Source: Chitinophagaceae bacterium UBA5175
GTDB lineage: Bacteria; Bacteroidota; Bacteroidia; Chitinophagales; Chitinophagaceae
Reading direction: 5' to 3'
Assembly: GCA_002413325.1 (NCBI GenBank)
Contig: DHWT01000279.1
Span: 1-6,890 of the forward strand
DNA length: 6,890 nucleotides
Each line of letters opens with the position of its first letter. The first letter of the stretch is position 1. Position numbers and translations under genes: made by a program. Of the stretch, positions 1-5,769 are shown piece by piece. Under the pieces are notes generated by a model. It saw only the letters and a program-made list of their open reading frames with translations. It was not told the DNA's origin and did not search any database.

Positions 1-283
1 CCTCTCCCATTTCTATATGACCCGGAAAATCGGTTTGTTTCCTTTCTACAACGGATTCAACGATTCCCTGTACCCTGCTGTTGCCGCCCTTGGACTGTGT
101 AATTTTCACCAGCACCGTATCCCCGTGCATGGCCGTATTGAAATCATTGGGACGTACCAGCACATCGCGGTCCAGTCCTTTGGCAATAACGAAACCCATG
201 CCGGAACGCGTTACTTCGAGCACACCCTTATGCAGGTGTACGCTTGTTTTTTTCTTTCTCTTATCTGTAGGTTTATGACCCAT
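1..283 (-). CDS. rnr: Ribonuclease R, N-terminal part (runs off the window)
   Basis: This is the first 94 codons of an RNase II/RNB-family 3'-5' exoribonuclease, which degrades structured RNA and takes part in rRNA and mRNA quality control in the cytoplasm. The visible protein begins MGHKPTDKRKKKTSVHLHKG, a lysine-rich tail. An OB-fold/cold-shock domain (residues about 20-60) follows, with the RNase R signatures LEVTRSGMGFV and DVLVRPNDFNTAMHGDTV. The RNB catalytic domain and S1 domain lie beyond base 1 and cannot be checked. The ATG at 281-283 is 6 bp after the lpxK stop codon, so rnr is probably the distal gene of the lpxK operon. No Shine-Dalgarno sequence is seen, which is normal in Bacteroidota. 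The family call is firm from the N-terminal motif. Integrity of the rest of the gene is unknown. Confidence 0.9.
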   Translation of the reverse strand, partial: MGHKPTDKRKKKTSVHLHKGVLEVTRSGMGFVIAKGLDRDVLVRPNDFNTAMHGDTVLVKITQSKGGNSRVQGIVESVVERKQTDFPGHIEMGE

Positions 284-289
284 AATTCG

Positions 290-1369
290 TTAGGATTGAT
301 CAGGAAATTCCTGAATGAATGTAGTAATTAAGCGCGTAAACTGATTTTCCCCGTTAAACAAAAAAACCGGCTGAATGGGCATCACAAAAACGGGCAGGTC
401 GCGCAGTTGCTGCGAAAATTTCTGCAGCCGGACGGCATCTTTTTCTGTCGTAAGCATGATTTTTCCGGGGGAATGGATCTGGTTAAATTTTTTAAGTATA
501 TAATTCAGGTCATCAATGGTAAAAATATGGTGATCACTGAACGACAGTTCATCGTACCCGTTGAAGTGTTCTTCCAGGTATTTTTTCAGATGCCCCGGAT
601 TGGCAATCCCGGTTACCAGTAATATTTCATGGTCCTTGTTTGGAATCCAGGGTTCCCGGGTAATCACCTGGTAGGGTCTTCCATAGGAAATCGCCGTGAA
701 AAAAATATGCTGGTGGGGTGCCGGCCTGATTTCCCGGGTCAGCTGGCTTTTTTCCGCCAGCGAAAGTTCAGGCGGACACTTCGTAATCACGATGATATCG
801 GCCCGGCGGGCGCTCTTATGCTGATCCCTGAGATCGCCGGTTGGCAGAAACCAGTCCTGCGTATATAAATTGTTAAACTCCGTTAAGAGGATATTATAGC
901 CGGCTTTTACCCACCGGTGCTGGTAGGCATCATCCAGAATGATGACCCGGGTATCGGGTTTATCGTGTAAAATCTGCGGGATGGCCACGACCCTTTCTTC
1001 TCCCACGGCCACCGTAACGTCAGGAAACTTATTGTAAAACTGCATGGGTTCATCCCCGATTTCGAGCGCCGTGCTCCTGGAGGTGGCCAGTGCATACCCC
1101 CGGGTTTTTCTTTTATAACCGCGGCTGAGGACAGCCAGCCGGAATTCATTTTTAAATTTCCCGATCATAAATTCGACCATGGGCGATTTACCGGTTCCGC
1201 CTATTGAAAGATTACCTATGCAAATGACGGGCAGATTAAAAGATACGGAACGCAAAATATTCCGGTCAAACATCCAGTTGCGGATATAAACGACCAATCC
1301 GTACAGGATGGAAAATGGAAGCAGGAGCATCCTTACCGGCTTTAATAAGGGATAGTTGAGATTGATCAT
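290..1369 (-). CDS. lpxK: Tetraacyldisaccharide 4'-kinase (lipid A biosynthesis)
   Basis: LpxK phosphorylates the 4' position of the tetraacylated disaccharide 1-phosphate using ATP, giving lipid IVA, at the inner face of the inner membrane. With the chosen start the protein has 359 residues, close to the usual family length. A hydrophobic N-terminal anchor (residues about 12-30) is followed by the Walker A loop GNLSIGGTGKSP (52-63), the best family signature. The DDAYQHR motif matches the DDGFQHR block of other LpxK proteins, with Ala in place of Gly. The frame is open up to 1420, which would add 17 residues lying inside bioD. I prefer the ATG at 1367-1369 because MINLNYPLLKP leads directly into the membrane anchor and it lies 19 bp after the bioD stop rather than overlapping it. 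It is followed at 6 bp by rnr. The presence of lpxK shows an LPS-bearing outer membrane. Confidence 0.95.
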   Translation of the reverse strand: MINLNYPLLKPVRMLLLPFSILYGLVVYIRNWMFDRNILRSVSFNLPVICIGNLSIGGTGKSPMVEFMIGKFKNEFRLAVLSRGYKRKTRGYALATSRSTALEIGDEPMQFYNKFPDVTVAVGEERVVAIPQILHDKPDTRVIILDDAYQHRWVKAGYNILLTEFNNLYTQDWFLPTGDLRDQHKSARRADIIVITKCPPELSLAEKSQLTREIRPAPHQHIFFTAISYGRPYQVITREPWIPNKDHEILLVTGIANPGHLKKYLEEHFNGYDELSFSDHHIFTIDDLNYILKKFNQIHSPGKIMLTTEKDAVRLQKFSQQLRDLPVFVMPIQPVFLFNGENQFTRLITTFIQEFPDQS

Positions 1370-1388
1370 AACGACGAATAAAGGTAAC

Positions 1389-2051
1389 TCATTCCCCCTG
1401 ATGGCCGGAAACGCCTGCAAGTGCCTGCCTGAGCGTTCCTTCCAGGCGACCGGCTGCTTCGCGGATGGTTCGTTTCGAAACGTCGTTCAGCAAGGGAAGG
1501 GAACAGATAACCGGATAACCCGACCAATCGGCAATTTCATGTTCATAATCCAGGTAGTGGTCGTTGAACACCCAGCCGGCAGTGTCGAGGCCATAGTTCC
1601 TGCAAAGCAGGGCTGTTTGGAGGGAGTGATTGATACTGCCCAGGTAATTGCGGCTGACCAGGACCAGGCGGGCATCCAGTTGTTTCACCAGGTCGATCAT
1701 AAAATCCACTTCATTTAATGGAACCATCAGTCCGCCTGCACCTTCAATGACCAGGGGGCGGTTCCGGGGGATCCGGTTAAATTGGTCCAGTATCCTGCTG
1801 AGTTCAATGCGACGGTTTTCCTCTCTTGCAGCAATATGGGGTGAAGCGGCCAGATGCAGCTTATAGGTTTCCGGGTGAATGATGGTTTGGGTGTTACTGA
1901 CCAGGGAAGCGATCAGGGAACTGTCTGTTCCCGGATCCAGACCGGCCTGAACCGGTTTCCAGTAATCTGCCTGCAGGGCTTCGGTAAGAACAGCCGCAAC
2001 AACTGTTTTACCGATGCCGGTGCCAATGCCGCTGATGAATATAGGCTTCAT
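1389..2051 (-). CDS. bioD: ATP-dependent dethiobiotin synthetase
   Basis: BioD closes the ureido ring of 7,8-diaminopelargonic acid with CO2 and ATP to give dethiobiotin, the penultimate step of biotin synthesis, in the cytoplasm. The 220-residue length fits the family. The P-loop GIGTGIGKT is at residues 8-16, the substrate-binding lysine block YWKPVQAG at 30-37 (Lys32), and the second nucleotide/Mg motif EGAGGLMVPLN at 103-113. SINHSLQTA (139-147) corresponds to the INH segment of E. coli BioD. All expected motifs are present, so it should be active. The start codon overlaps the rsmD stop as ATGA (4 bp), implying translational coupling. No other biotin gene (bioA, bioB, bioF, bioC) lies in the window, so bioD sits apart from the rest of the pathway at this locus. 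Confidence 0.96.
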   Translation of the reverse strand: MKPIFISGIGTGIGKTVVAAVLTEALQADYWKPVQAGLDPGTDSSLIASLVSNTQTIIHPETYKLHLAASPHIAAREENRRIELSRILDQFNRIPRNRPLVIEGAGGLMVPLNEVDFMIDLVKQLDARLVLVSRNYLGSINHSLQTALLCRNYGLDTAGWVFNDHYLDYEHEIADWSGYPVICSLPLLNDVSKRTIREAAGRLEGTLRQALAGVSGHQGE

Positions 2052-2593
2052 CCCCGCTTTTTAATAAAGATGGAAAAAAGGGTGGTGCCGTAATTTCTCT
2101 CCGAAACAAAAAGCGGGTAACCGGTATAACGGTTACGGGGTGTATGTTCCAGCACGAACCAGCCGTTTTCATTTAAGAAATTCCCCGCTGTTATAATTCC
2201 CGGAATCTGGTCGATGGTATCCAGGGCATAAGGAGGACCCGCAAAAATAAAATCGTATGAGTCTTTATTATTTTTTAAAAAGCGAAACACGTCGGAGCCG
2301 ATGATTTTAAGTTGCGTAAGACCCAGGGTCTCTGCTGTATTGCGGATGAAGTCCAGCATGCGTGGGTCTTTCTCTACGATAGTCAAATCGGTCGCCCCCC
2401 GGGATGCGAGTTCAAAACTGATGCTGCCGGTGCCACCGAAAAGGTCCAGGGTTTTCATGCCTTCCAGGTTACGGTTGGACTGCAGGATATTGAACAAACC
2501 TTCTTTTGCTATATCTGTAGTCGGACGGGTATAAGGCATTTTTGAAGGCGGATGAATTTTTCTTCCACCCCATTCGCCCCCGATTATACGCAT
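2048..2593 (-). CDS. rsmD: RsmD-type 16S rRNA (guanine-N2)-methyltransferase with variant GPPY motif
   Basis: RsmD-family enzymes transfer a methyl group from SAM to N2 of 16S rRNA guanine 966 (E. coli numbering) on assembling 30S subunits. The protein has 181 residues, the normal length. The N-terminal MRIIGGEWGGRKI and the TRPTTDIAKEGLFNIL segment (22-37) are diagnostic. SAM motif I, LDLFGGTGSIS, is at 49-59, and the acidic motif II is VEKD (73-76). Motif IV, normally (D/N)PP(Y/F), reads AGPPY, with Gly119 (codon at 2237-2239, GGT) in the place of the Asp or Asn that contacts the target amino group. This is a one-base difference from GAT. The rest of the fold is intact, so the change may be lineage-typical or may impair catalysis. 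The start overlaps the end of the DUF3822 gene by 10 bp, and the stop overlaps the bioD start by 4 bp. Confidence 0.93.
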   Translation of the reverse strand: MRIIGGEWGGRKIHPPSKMPYTRPTTDIAKEGLFNILQSNRNLEGMKTLDLFGGTGSISFELASRGATDLTIVEKDPRMLDFIRNTAETLGLTQLKIIGSDVFRFLKNNKDSYDFIFAGPPYALDTIDQIPGIITAGNFLNENGWFVLEHTPRNRYTGYPLFVSERNYGTTLFSIFIKKRG

Positions 2594-3444
2594 ATGGCCA
2601 TTTTCAAAAGAGAGGAGAAAAAGTGATTGGGAAATTGCATGAGTTCGTCCGTCAGCCTGATACTGTCATCCATAGATTCAAAACGGATATTCAGGAAGTA
2701 TAATTCCAGGTCTTCATAAAGGGCCGATTTCCTTTCAATCATACCTGAAAGTTCGAGCACGAGTTCTTCCCGGCTCAAATTGAGCTGATGACAACAATTC
2801 AGGAGGTTGTATAAAACATCTTTGGAATCCTGATAATTAAAATGCTGGATGAGCTGGAGCTGCCCGCTTCTGGAAACCATCAGAACCATTTTATCCGGGT
2901 AAAAAAACACTTTCATAAAAGCCGCTTCTTCTTTGGCGGTAAACATTTTATAACACTTGAGCTGGAGGCTGTAAAAATGCCAGTATCGGGCTTCCTGGAA
3001 TTTTTCCTGCATCAGGAAATGAATCCGGGCAGGAACACGGTATACGTTATGAAATTCGAACCAGGGAATTTTTTCATCCAGGACCAGGTTTTGGCTGAGG
3101 TTTCCGTAAATAAGGTCTGTTACGGGGCGCGTCATGTCGGCGCTGAAATATTTTTCAGGAACCAGGTTACTTTCCGGGAAATTATAAACCAGGAAAACCT
3201 CGCTGGCCTTAAACCGGCTTAAAACCGCATCGTTTTCCAGTATCCCGCGCAGGATGGTTTCGGGTTCGCGGGTATCCACCTGGGGCCATTGAAAAACCCG
3301 GATGACAGCCGGGCGCATCCCGCGGACATTCAGCAGAACAAAAATCAGGGAGCAGGCACCGACTTCAATGAGCAGGCGGAACTGGCCGGGATCTTCAGCA
3401 GCATATTCTTCATTCTGTATATTAAATTCGGGTCTGATGGTCAT
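2584..3444 (-). CDS. DUF3822 family protein of unknown function
   Basis: The 286-residue protein matches my recollection of DUF3822, a Bacteroidota family usually found next to rsmD; I know of no experimentally assigned function. Visible features are a beta-rich, hydrophobic N-terminal block LLIEVGACSLIFVLLN (24-39), which resembles the first strands of an actin-like/PilM-type fold. The segment LVYNFPESNLVPEKYF (85-100) follows, and then a C-terminal half rich in aromatic residues. There is no signal peptide and no convincing transmembrane segment, so it is probably cytoplasmic. The final codons (MAICV, stop) overlap the rsmD start by 10 bp, which suggests coupled translation and perhaps a shared role or simply shared dosage. 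It begins 45 bp after the TPR gene. The actin-like relationship is my inference from the pattern and needs a structure prediction. Confidence 0.85.
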   Translation of the reverse strand: MTIRPEFNIQNEEYAAEDPGQFRLLIEVGACSLIFVLLNVRGMRPAVIRVFQWPQVDTREPETILRGILENDAVLSRFKASEVFLVYNFPESNLVPEKYFSADMTRPVTDLIYGNLSQNLVLDEKIPWFEFHNVYRVPARIHFLMQEKFQEARYWHFYSLQLKCYKMFTAKEEAAFMKVFFYPDKMVLMVSRSGQLQLIQHFNYQDSKDVLYNLLNCCHQLNLSREELVLELSGMIERKSALYEDLELYFLNIRFESMDDSIRLTDELMQFPNHFFSSLLKMAICV

Positions 3445-3489
3445 AAAGCGGATCGCAATTATACTAAAATTTAGCGACTGGAAGGGGTA

Positions 3490-4239
3490 TTATTGCCATT
3501 CGGTCAGCAATTGCCGGGCAATCACTTTCACCCGGGTGTCATCATACATGGTATTCGGCATTCCTAAAAGAATCCGGAGATTGGCAAAAGCTTTATTGTC
3601 CTCATCCATCCGGTGATAGGACTTCGCCAGTTCCAGGTAATTGAGAATAAATCCCGGATTGAGTGAACGGCTTTTTTCAAAATAATAAATGGCTTTATCC
3701 AGACTGGCCGAAGGTAATCTGCCATAAAAAATCCGGGCAAAGGATTTTTCAGCCAGGCTCAGATTACTCACTTCATAATTCCAGCGTCCCAGGATATGAT
3801 AGGCCCTGAAATTATCCGGATCCAGTCGTATGGCATTTTCAGCATAATACCTTACATCCTTGGCTAGTATCACCCGTTCCCGGGTTCCGGCCACCAGTGA
3901 AACCCTTCCCAGGGCCAGGGCCATGACATAATTGGCATCTGAAGAATTTGGATTCACGCGAAGGGCCGCCGCCGCATAATTCTTCGCGGCCAGAAAATAA
4001 GGACTCATTTTTTCTTTGTCGGGCTGCCGCGCACCAATACGGCAGGAGAGTTCGCTGCATTTCCAGAGAGCATGCAGGTTAGCGGGTTCCTTTTTTAAAA
4101 TTTCCGCATATTTTAAAAAAGCTTCGTTTTCACGGAACAGGGCTTCCTGTTGCTGCGCCTCTTTCAGGAGCTGCCCGGTATCCTGCGAAAATAACAGGCA
4201 GGGGAAAACGGCTATCAATAAGGTTAGCACACGAAGCAT
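3490..4239 (-). CDS. Secreted tetratricopeptide-repeat protein, RMDN-like
   Basis: This is a 249-residue protein with an N-terminal signal peptide (MLRVLTLLIAVFPCLLFSQ, cleavage likely after about residue 18-19), so it should be exported to the periplasm. The only nearby cysteine, Cys14, is preceded by Pro and does not make a good lipobox. The mature part is helical, with TPR-like units at roughly 28-61, 83-116, 130-163 and 180-213. Blocks such as AALRVNPNSSDANYVMALAL (91-110), LDPDNFRAYHILGRWNYEV (139-157) and FYGRLPSASLDKAIYYFEKS (171-190) resemble the TPR region of eukaryotic 'regulator of microtubule dynamics' proteins and their bacterial relatives. The function is unknown; TPR arrays usually bind other proteins. 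It starts 9 bp after the folB stop, with at most a weak AAGAG ribosome binding site, so it is very likely cotranscribed with folB. Confidence 0.85.
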   Translation of the reverse strand: MLRVLTLLIAVFPCLLFSQDTGQLLKEAQQQEALFRENEAFLKYAEILKKEPANLHALWKCSELSCRIGARQPDKEKMSPYFLAAKNYAAAALRVNPNSSDANYVMALALGRVSLVAGTRERVILAKDVRYYAENAIRLDPDNFRAYHILGRWNYEVSNLSLAEKSFARIFYGRLPSASLDKAIYYFEKSRSLNPGFILNYLELAKSYHRMDEDNKAFANLRILLGMPNTMYDDTRVKVIARQLLTEWQ

Positions 4240-4248
4240 AATATGCTC

Positions 4249-4602
4249 TTAAAATGAACGGTGCATCGTTACCCCTACCTTACCGACGAAATGTTCTATG
4301 GGTGCCTGTAGCTTATAAATGCTGATCCTGATCTCGGATACGGTCGGATATTGATGTTTGATGTTTAAGATAATACCCTGGCAGATTTTTTCCAAAAGAT
4401 ATACAGGTTCTTTCATTTTTTCCTGCACGATTTTGAATAAATTAACATAACTGATGGTATCGGCAATCCGTTCGAATACCGGATTGTTTTCCATATACGA
4501 TACACTGAGATTTACTTCAAAGGAGTTCATCACCCGCCGCTCCTCTTCATAAATGCCATGGTGTTCATAAAAGACCATCTGCTGAAGTTCAATTGTTATC
4601 AT
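4249..4602 (-). CDS. folB: Dihydroneopterin aldolase (folate biosynthesis)
   Basis: FolB converts 7,8-dihydroneopterin to 6-hydroxymethyl-7,8-dihydropterin and glycolaldehyde in folate synthesis, acting as a ring-shaped oligomer in the cytoplasm. The 117-residue length is typical. The motif FYEHHGIYEEERR (11-23) carries the conserved glutamate of the active site. Tyr52 in TISYVNLF, Glu71 in LLEKI and Lys97 in IYKLQAPI match the catalytic tyrosine, the pterin-anchoring glutamate and the catalytic lysine of characterised enzymes. The C-terminal VGVTM strand is also as expected. It appears to be the first gene of the dense cluster running to rnr. Its upstream spacer contains repeats and a palindrome but no clear TAnnTTTG promoter. 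No other folate gene is in the window. Confidence 0.93.
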   Translation of the reverse strand: MITIELQQMVFYEHHGIYEEERRVMNSFEVNLSVSYMENNPVFERIADTISYVNLFKIVQEKMKEPVYLLEKICQGIILNIKHQYPTVSEIRISIYKLQAPIEHFVGKVGVTMHRSF

Positions 4603-4604
4603 AA

Positions 4605-4655
4605 GAGAATTTGGGAATTTGGTCCGCCAGCCGGCGGATGAGAATCTGAGAATCC
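4605..4655 (+). repeat. Four degenerate 8-bp direct repeats split by a palindrome
   Basis: The units are GAGAATTT (4605-4612), GGGAATTT (4613-4620), GAGAATCT (4640-4647) and GAGAATCC (4648-4655). Neighbouring units differ at one position. The two pairs flank the palindrome at 4623-4638, as if the palindrome were placed between units of a once continuous array. The units are seen directly; the history is inference. Confidence 0.7.
4623..4638. repeat. 16-bp GC palindrome, copy A
   Basis: The plus strand reads TCCGCCAGCCGGCGGA: a perfect 6-bp inverted repeat (TCCGCC/GGCGGA) around AGCC. It lies 20 bp upstream of the folB ATG. A closely related element (14 of 16 bases) occurs at 6684-6699, so this is likely a dispersed element of the genome rather than a folB-specific site. 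No adjacent T-run supports a terminator role on either strand. Confidence 0.75.
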
Positions 4656-4667
4656 TGTTTCTATTTC

Positions 4668-4699
4668 CGAATGCTCAAATTTCCGAATTTTCAAATTTC
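4668..4699 (+). repeat. Tandem 16-bp direct repeat (two copies)
   Basis: CGAATGCTCAAATTTC (4668-4683) is followed immediately by CGAATTTTCAAATTTC (4684-4699), identical at 14 of 16 positions. The last base is shared with the trxB stop codon (TAG on the minus strand, 4699-4701). Each unit can also be read as two degenerate 8-mers, matching the period of the other repeats in the spacer. Confidence 0.7.
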
Positions 4700-5643
4700 T
4701 AATGCGGCCTCAGCGAAAGCCAGCGCTCTGCATCCAGGGCTGCCATACAACCACTGCCCGCAGCGGTTACGGCCTGCCGGTACACCCGGTCCTGCACATC
4801 ACCTGCGGCAAATATGCCTTCCAGGTTCGTTCTTGTACTGCCCGGAACGGTTTTGATATAACCTGTTTCATCCATATCCAGCCATCCTTTGAAAATGGCT
4901 GAATTGGGTTCATGGCCGATGGCAACAAAAAATCCGTTCACCGGAATGGTCTCCACTTTCCCGCCAGCCGTATTTTTAATACGCACACCATCCACTTTGG
5001 TATCACCGAGAATTTCTTCCACCACCGTATTCCAGTATATTTTAATATTGGACGCTTCGCGGATACGCTGTTGCATTACCTGGGATGCCCGCATCTGGTC
5101 GCGGCGGATGAACATATGAACATGGGTACAAAGCTTGGATAAATACAGGGCTTCTTCAGCCGCCGTATCACCGGCGCCTACAATGGCCACTTCTTTTCCC
5201 CTGAAAAAAAATCCGTCGCAGACCGCGCAGGCACTCACTCCATACCCGTTGAGTTTTTCTTCACTGGGCAGGCCCAGCCATTTGGCGGAAGCCCCCGTTG
5301 CGATGATCACGGAATCCGCTTCCATCAGTTTCTCTTCATCAATCCAGACGCGGTACGGTTGTTTGGAAAAATCTACTTTCGTGGCCATTCCGTACCGGAT
5401 ATCGGCGCCCATGCGTGTCGCCTGTTTTTCAAACTCCACCATCATCTCGGGCCCCTGCACGCCATCCGGGTAACCCGGATAGTTTTCCACCTCCGTCGTA
5501 ATCGTAAGCTGGCCCCCCGGCTGGATACCCTGGTAGAGCACGGGTTTGAGATTGGCACGGGCCGTATAGATGGCAGCTGAATAACCTGCGGGACCTGATC
5601 CGATAATTAAACAATGAACATGTTCTGAACTTGTATTTTCCAT
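4699..5643 (-). CDS. trxB: Thioredoxin-disulfide reductase
   Basis: This low-molecular-weight flavoprotein passes electrons from NADPH through FAD and an active-site dithiol to thioredoxin, keeping cytoplasmic proteins reduced. It is complete at 314 residues, normal for the family. The FAD-binding GSGPAG is at 15-20, GGQLTITTEVENYPG at 43-57, and the redox-active CAVC at Cys139-Cys142. The NADPH-binding GAGDTAAEEA is at 156-165, with the 2'-phosphate motif HMFIRR at 176-181, and the C-terminal FAD motif GDVQD is at 281-285. These point to an NADPH-dependent TrxB rather than a ferredoxin-dependent one. No thioredoxin gene is in the window. The ATG has a good upstream AGGAGA, and a possible promoter lies about 80 bp upstream, so it is probably transcribed on its own. 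Confidence 0.97.
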   Translation of the reverse strand: MENTSSEHVHCLIIGSGPAGYSAAIYTARANLKPVLYQGIQPGGQLTITTEVENYPGYPDGVQGPEMMVEFEKQATRMGADIRYGMATKVDFSKQPYRVWIDEEKLMEADSVIIATGASAKWLGLPSEEKLNGYGVSACAVCDGFFFRGKEVAIVGAGDTAAEEALYLSKLCTHVHMFIRRDQMRASQVMQQRIREASNIKIYWNTVVEEILGDTKVDGVRIKNTAGGKVETIPVNGFFVAIGHEPNSAIFKGWLDMDETGYIKTVPGSTRTNLEGIFAAGDVQDRVYRQAVTAAGSGCMAALDAERWLSLRPH

Positions 5644-5652
5644 AATGATGAT

Positions 5653-5658
5653 TCTCCT
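5653..5658 (-). promoter_or_regulatory. Shine-Dalgarno sequence of trxB
   Basis: AGGAGA on the minus strand ends 9 bp before the trxB ATG (5641-5643). It is the only strong ribosome binding site in this window; the other gene starts show none or a very weak one, as expected for Bacteroidota. It supports the chosen trxB start. Confidence 0.65.
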
Positions 5659-5665
5659 GGTTAAC

Positions 5666-5679
5666 CGTATATCGTATAT
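5666..5679 (+). repeat. 7-bp tandem repeat in the trxB leader
   Basis: CGTATAT occurs twice in direct succession (5666-5672 and 5673-5679) between the putative promoter and the trxB ribosome binding site. It is short and could be chance; I can assign no role. Confidence 0.4.
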
Positions 5680-5722
5680 CCATACACGAAATATTATGCA
5701 CGGTTTACGTCTATACAGTAGG

Positions 5723-5748
5723 CAAATTTAATTGTAAATGTTGACAAA
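5723..5748 (-). promoter_or_regulatory. Possible trxB promoter (Bacteroidota type)
   Basis: The minus strand has TAAATTTG (5723-5730), an exact match to the -7 consensus TAnnTTTG, with a TTTG at 5745-5748 upstream. The gap of 14 bp is shorter than the usual 17-23 bp, so the -33 part is doubtful. It would give a leader of roughly 75 nt before trxB and lies just past the end of the DUF4249 gene. Confidence 0.4.
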
Positions 5749-5769
5749 GGAGGTCGCACAGCTGACGGA

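Larger units (their letters stand above)
4603..4698. other. Repeat-rich trxB-folB intergenic spacer
   Basis: The 96 bp between the trxB stop and the folB start are AT-rich and almost entirely made of short direct repeats with a GC palindrome in the middle. On the plus strand the order is two 8-mers, two G residues, the palindrome, a T, two 8-mers, a short non-repetitive stretch, then two 16-mers. The outer AT-rich arms are roughly complementary, so an RNA through the region could fold into a long imperfect hairpin. No intrinsic terminator with a clean T-tract and no good promoter is seen, so it is unresolved whether trxB transcription continues into folB. Confidence 0.7.

Noticed and set aside
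17..331. Open reading frames on the plus strand, for example 17-331, 407-622, 629-868 and 1356-1718.
   Set aside because: They lie antisense to rnr, lpxK and bioD, whose family motifs are clear. Their translations have no recognisable domain.
1370..1420. Upstream extension of lpxK by 17 codons to an ATG at 1418-1420.
   Set aside because: The extension overlaps the end of bioD and adds residues not expected before the membrane anchor. The ATG at 1367-1369 fits the family better.
3456..3474. TATAATTG (minus strand, 3456-3463) and the 11-bp palindrome CTAAAATTTAG (3464-3474) upstream of the DUF3822 gene, considered as promoter or operator.
   Set aside because: The -7 match has a mismatch in the core TTTG, there is no TTG at 17-23 bp, and the palindrome is short and AT-rich. 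The 45-bp gap is more likely internal to the operon.
4603..4698. A CRISPR-like array or an intrinsic terminator in the repeat-rich spacer.
   Set aside because: Repeat units are 8-16 bp without unique spacers, no cas gene is near, and the palindrome is not followed by a T-run on either strand.
5741..5754. TTGACA followed by AAAGGAGGT on the plus strand, resembling a -35 box or a perfect Shine-Dalgarno sequence.
   Set aside because: No start codon at a usable distance and no plus-strand reading frame with protein-like character follows. The region is the 3' flank of the DUF4249 gene. It is probably chance.
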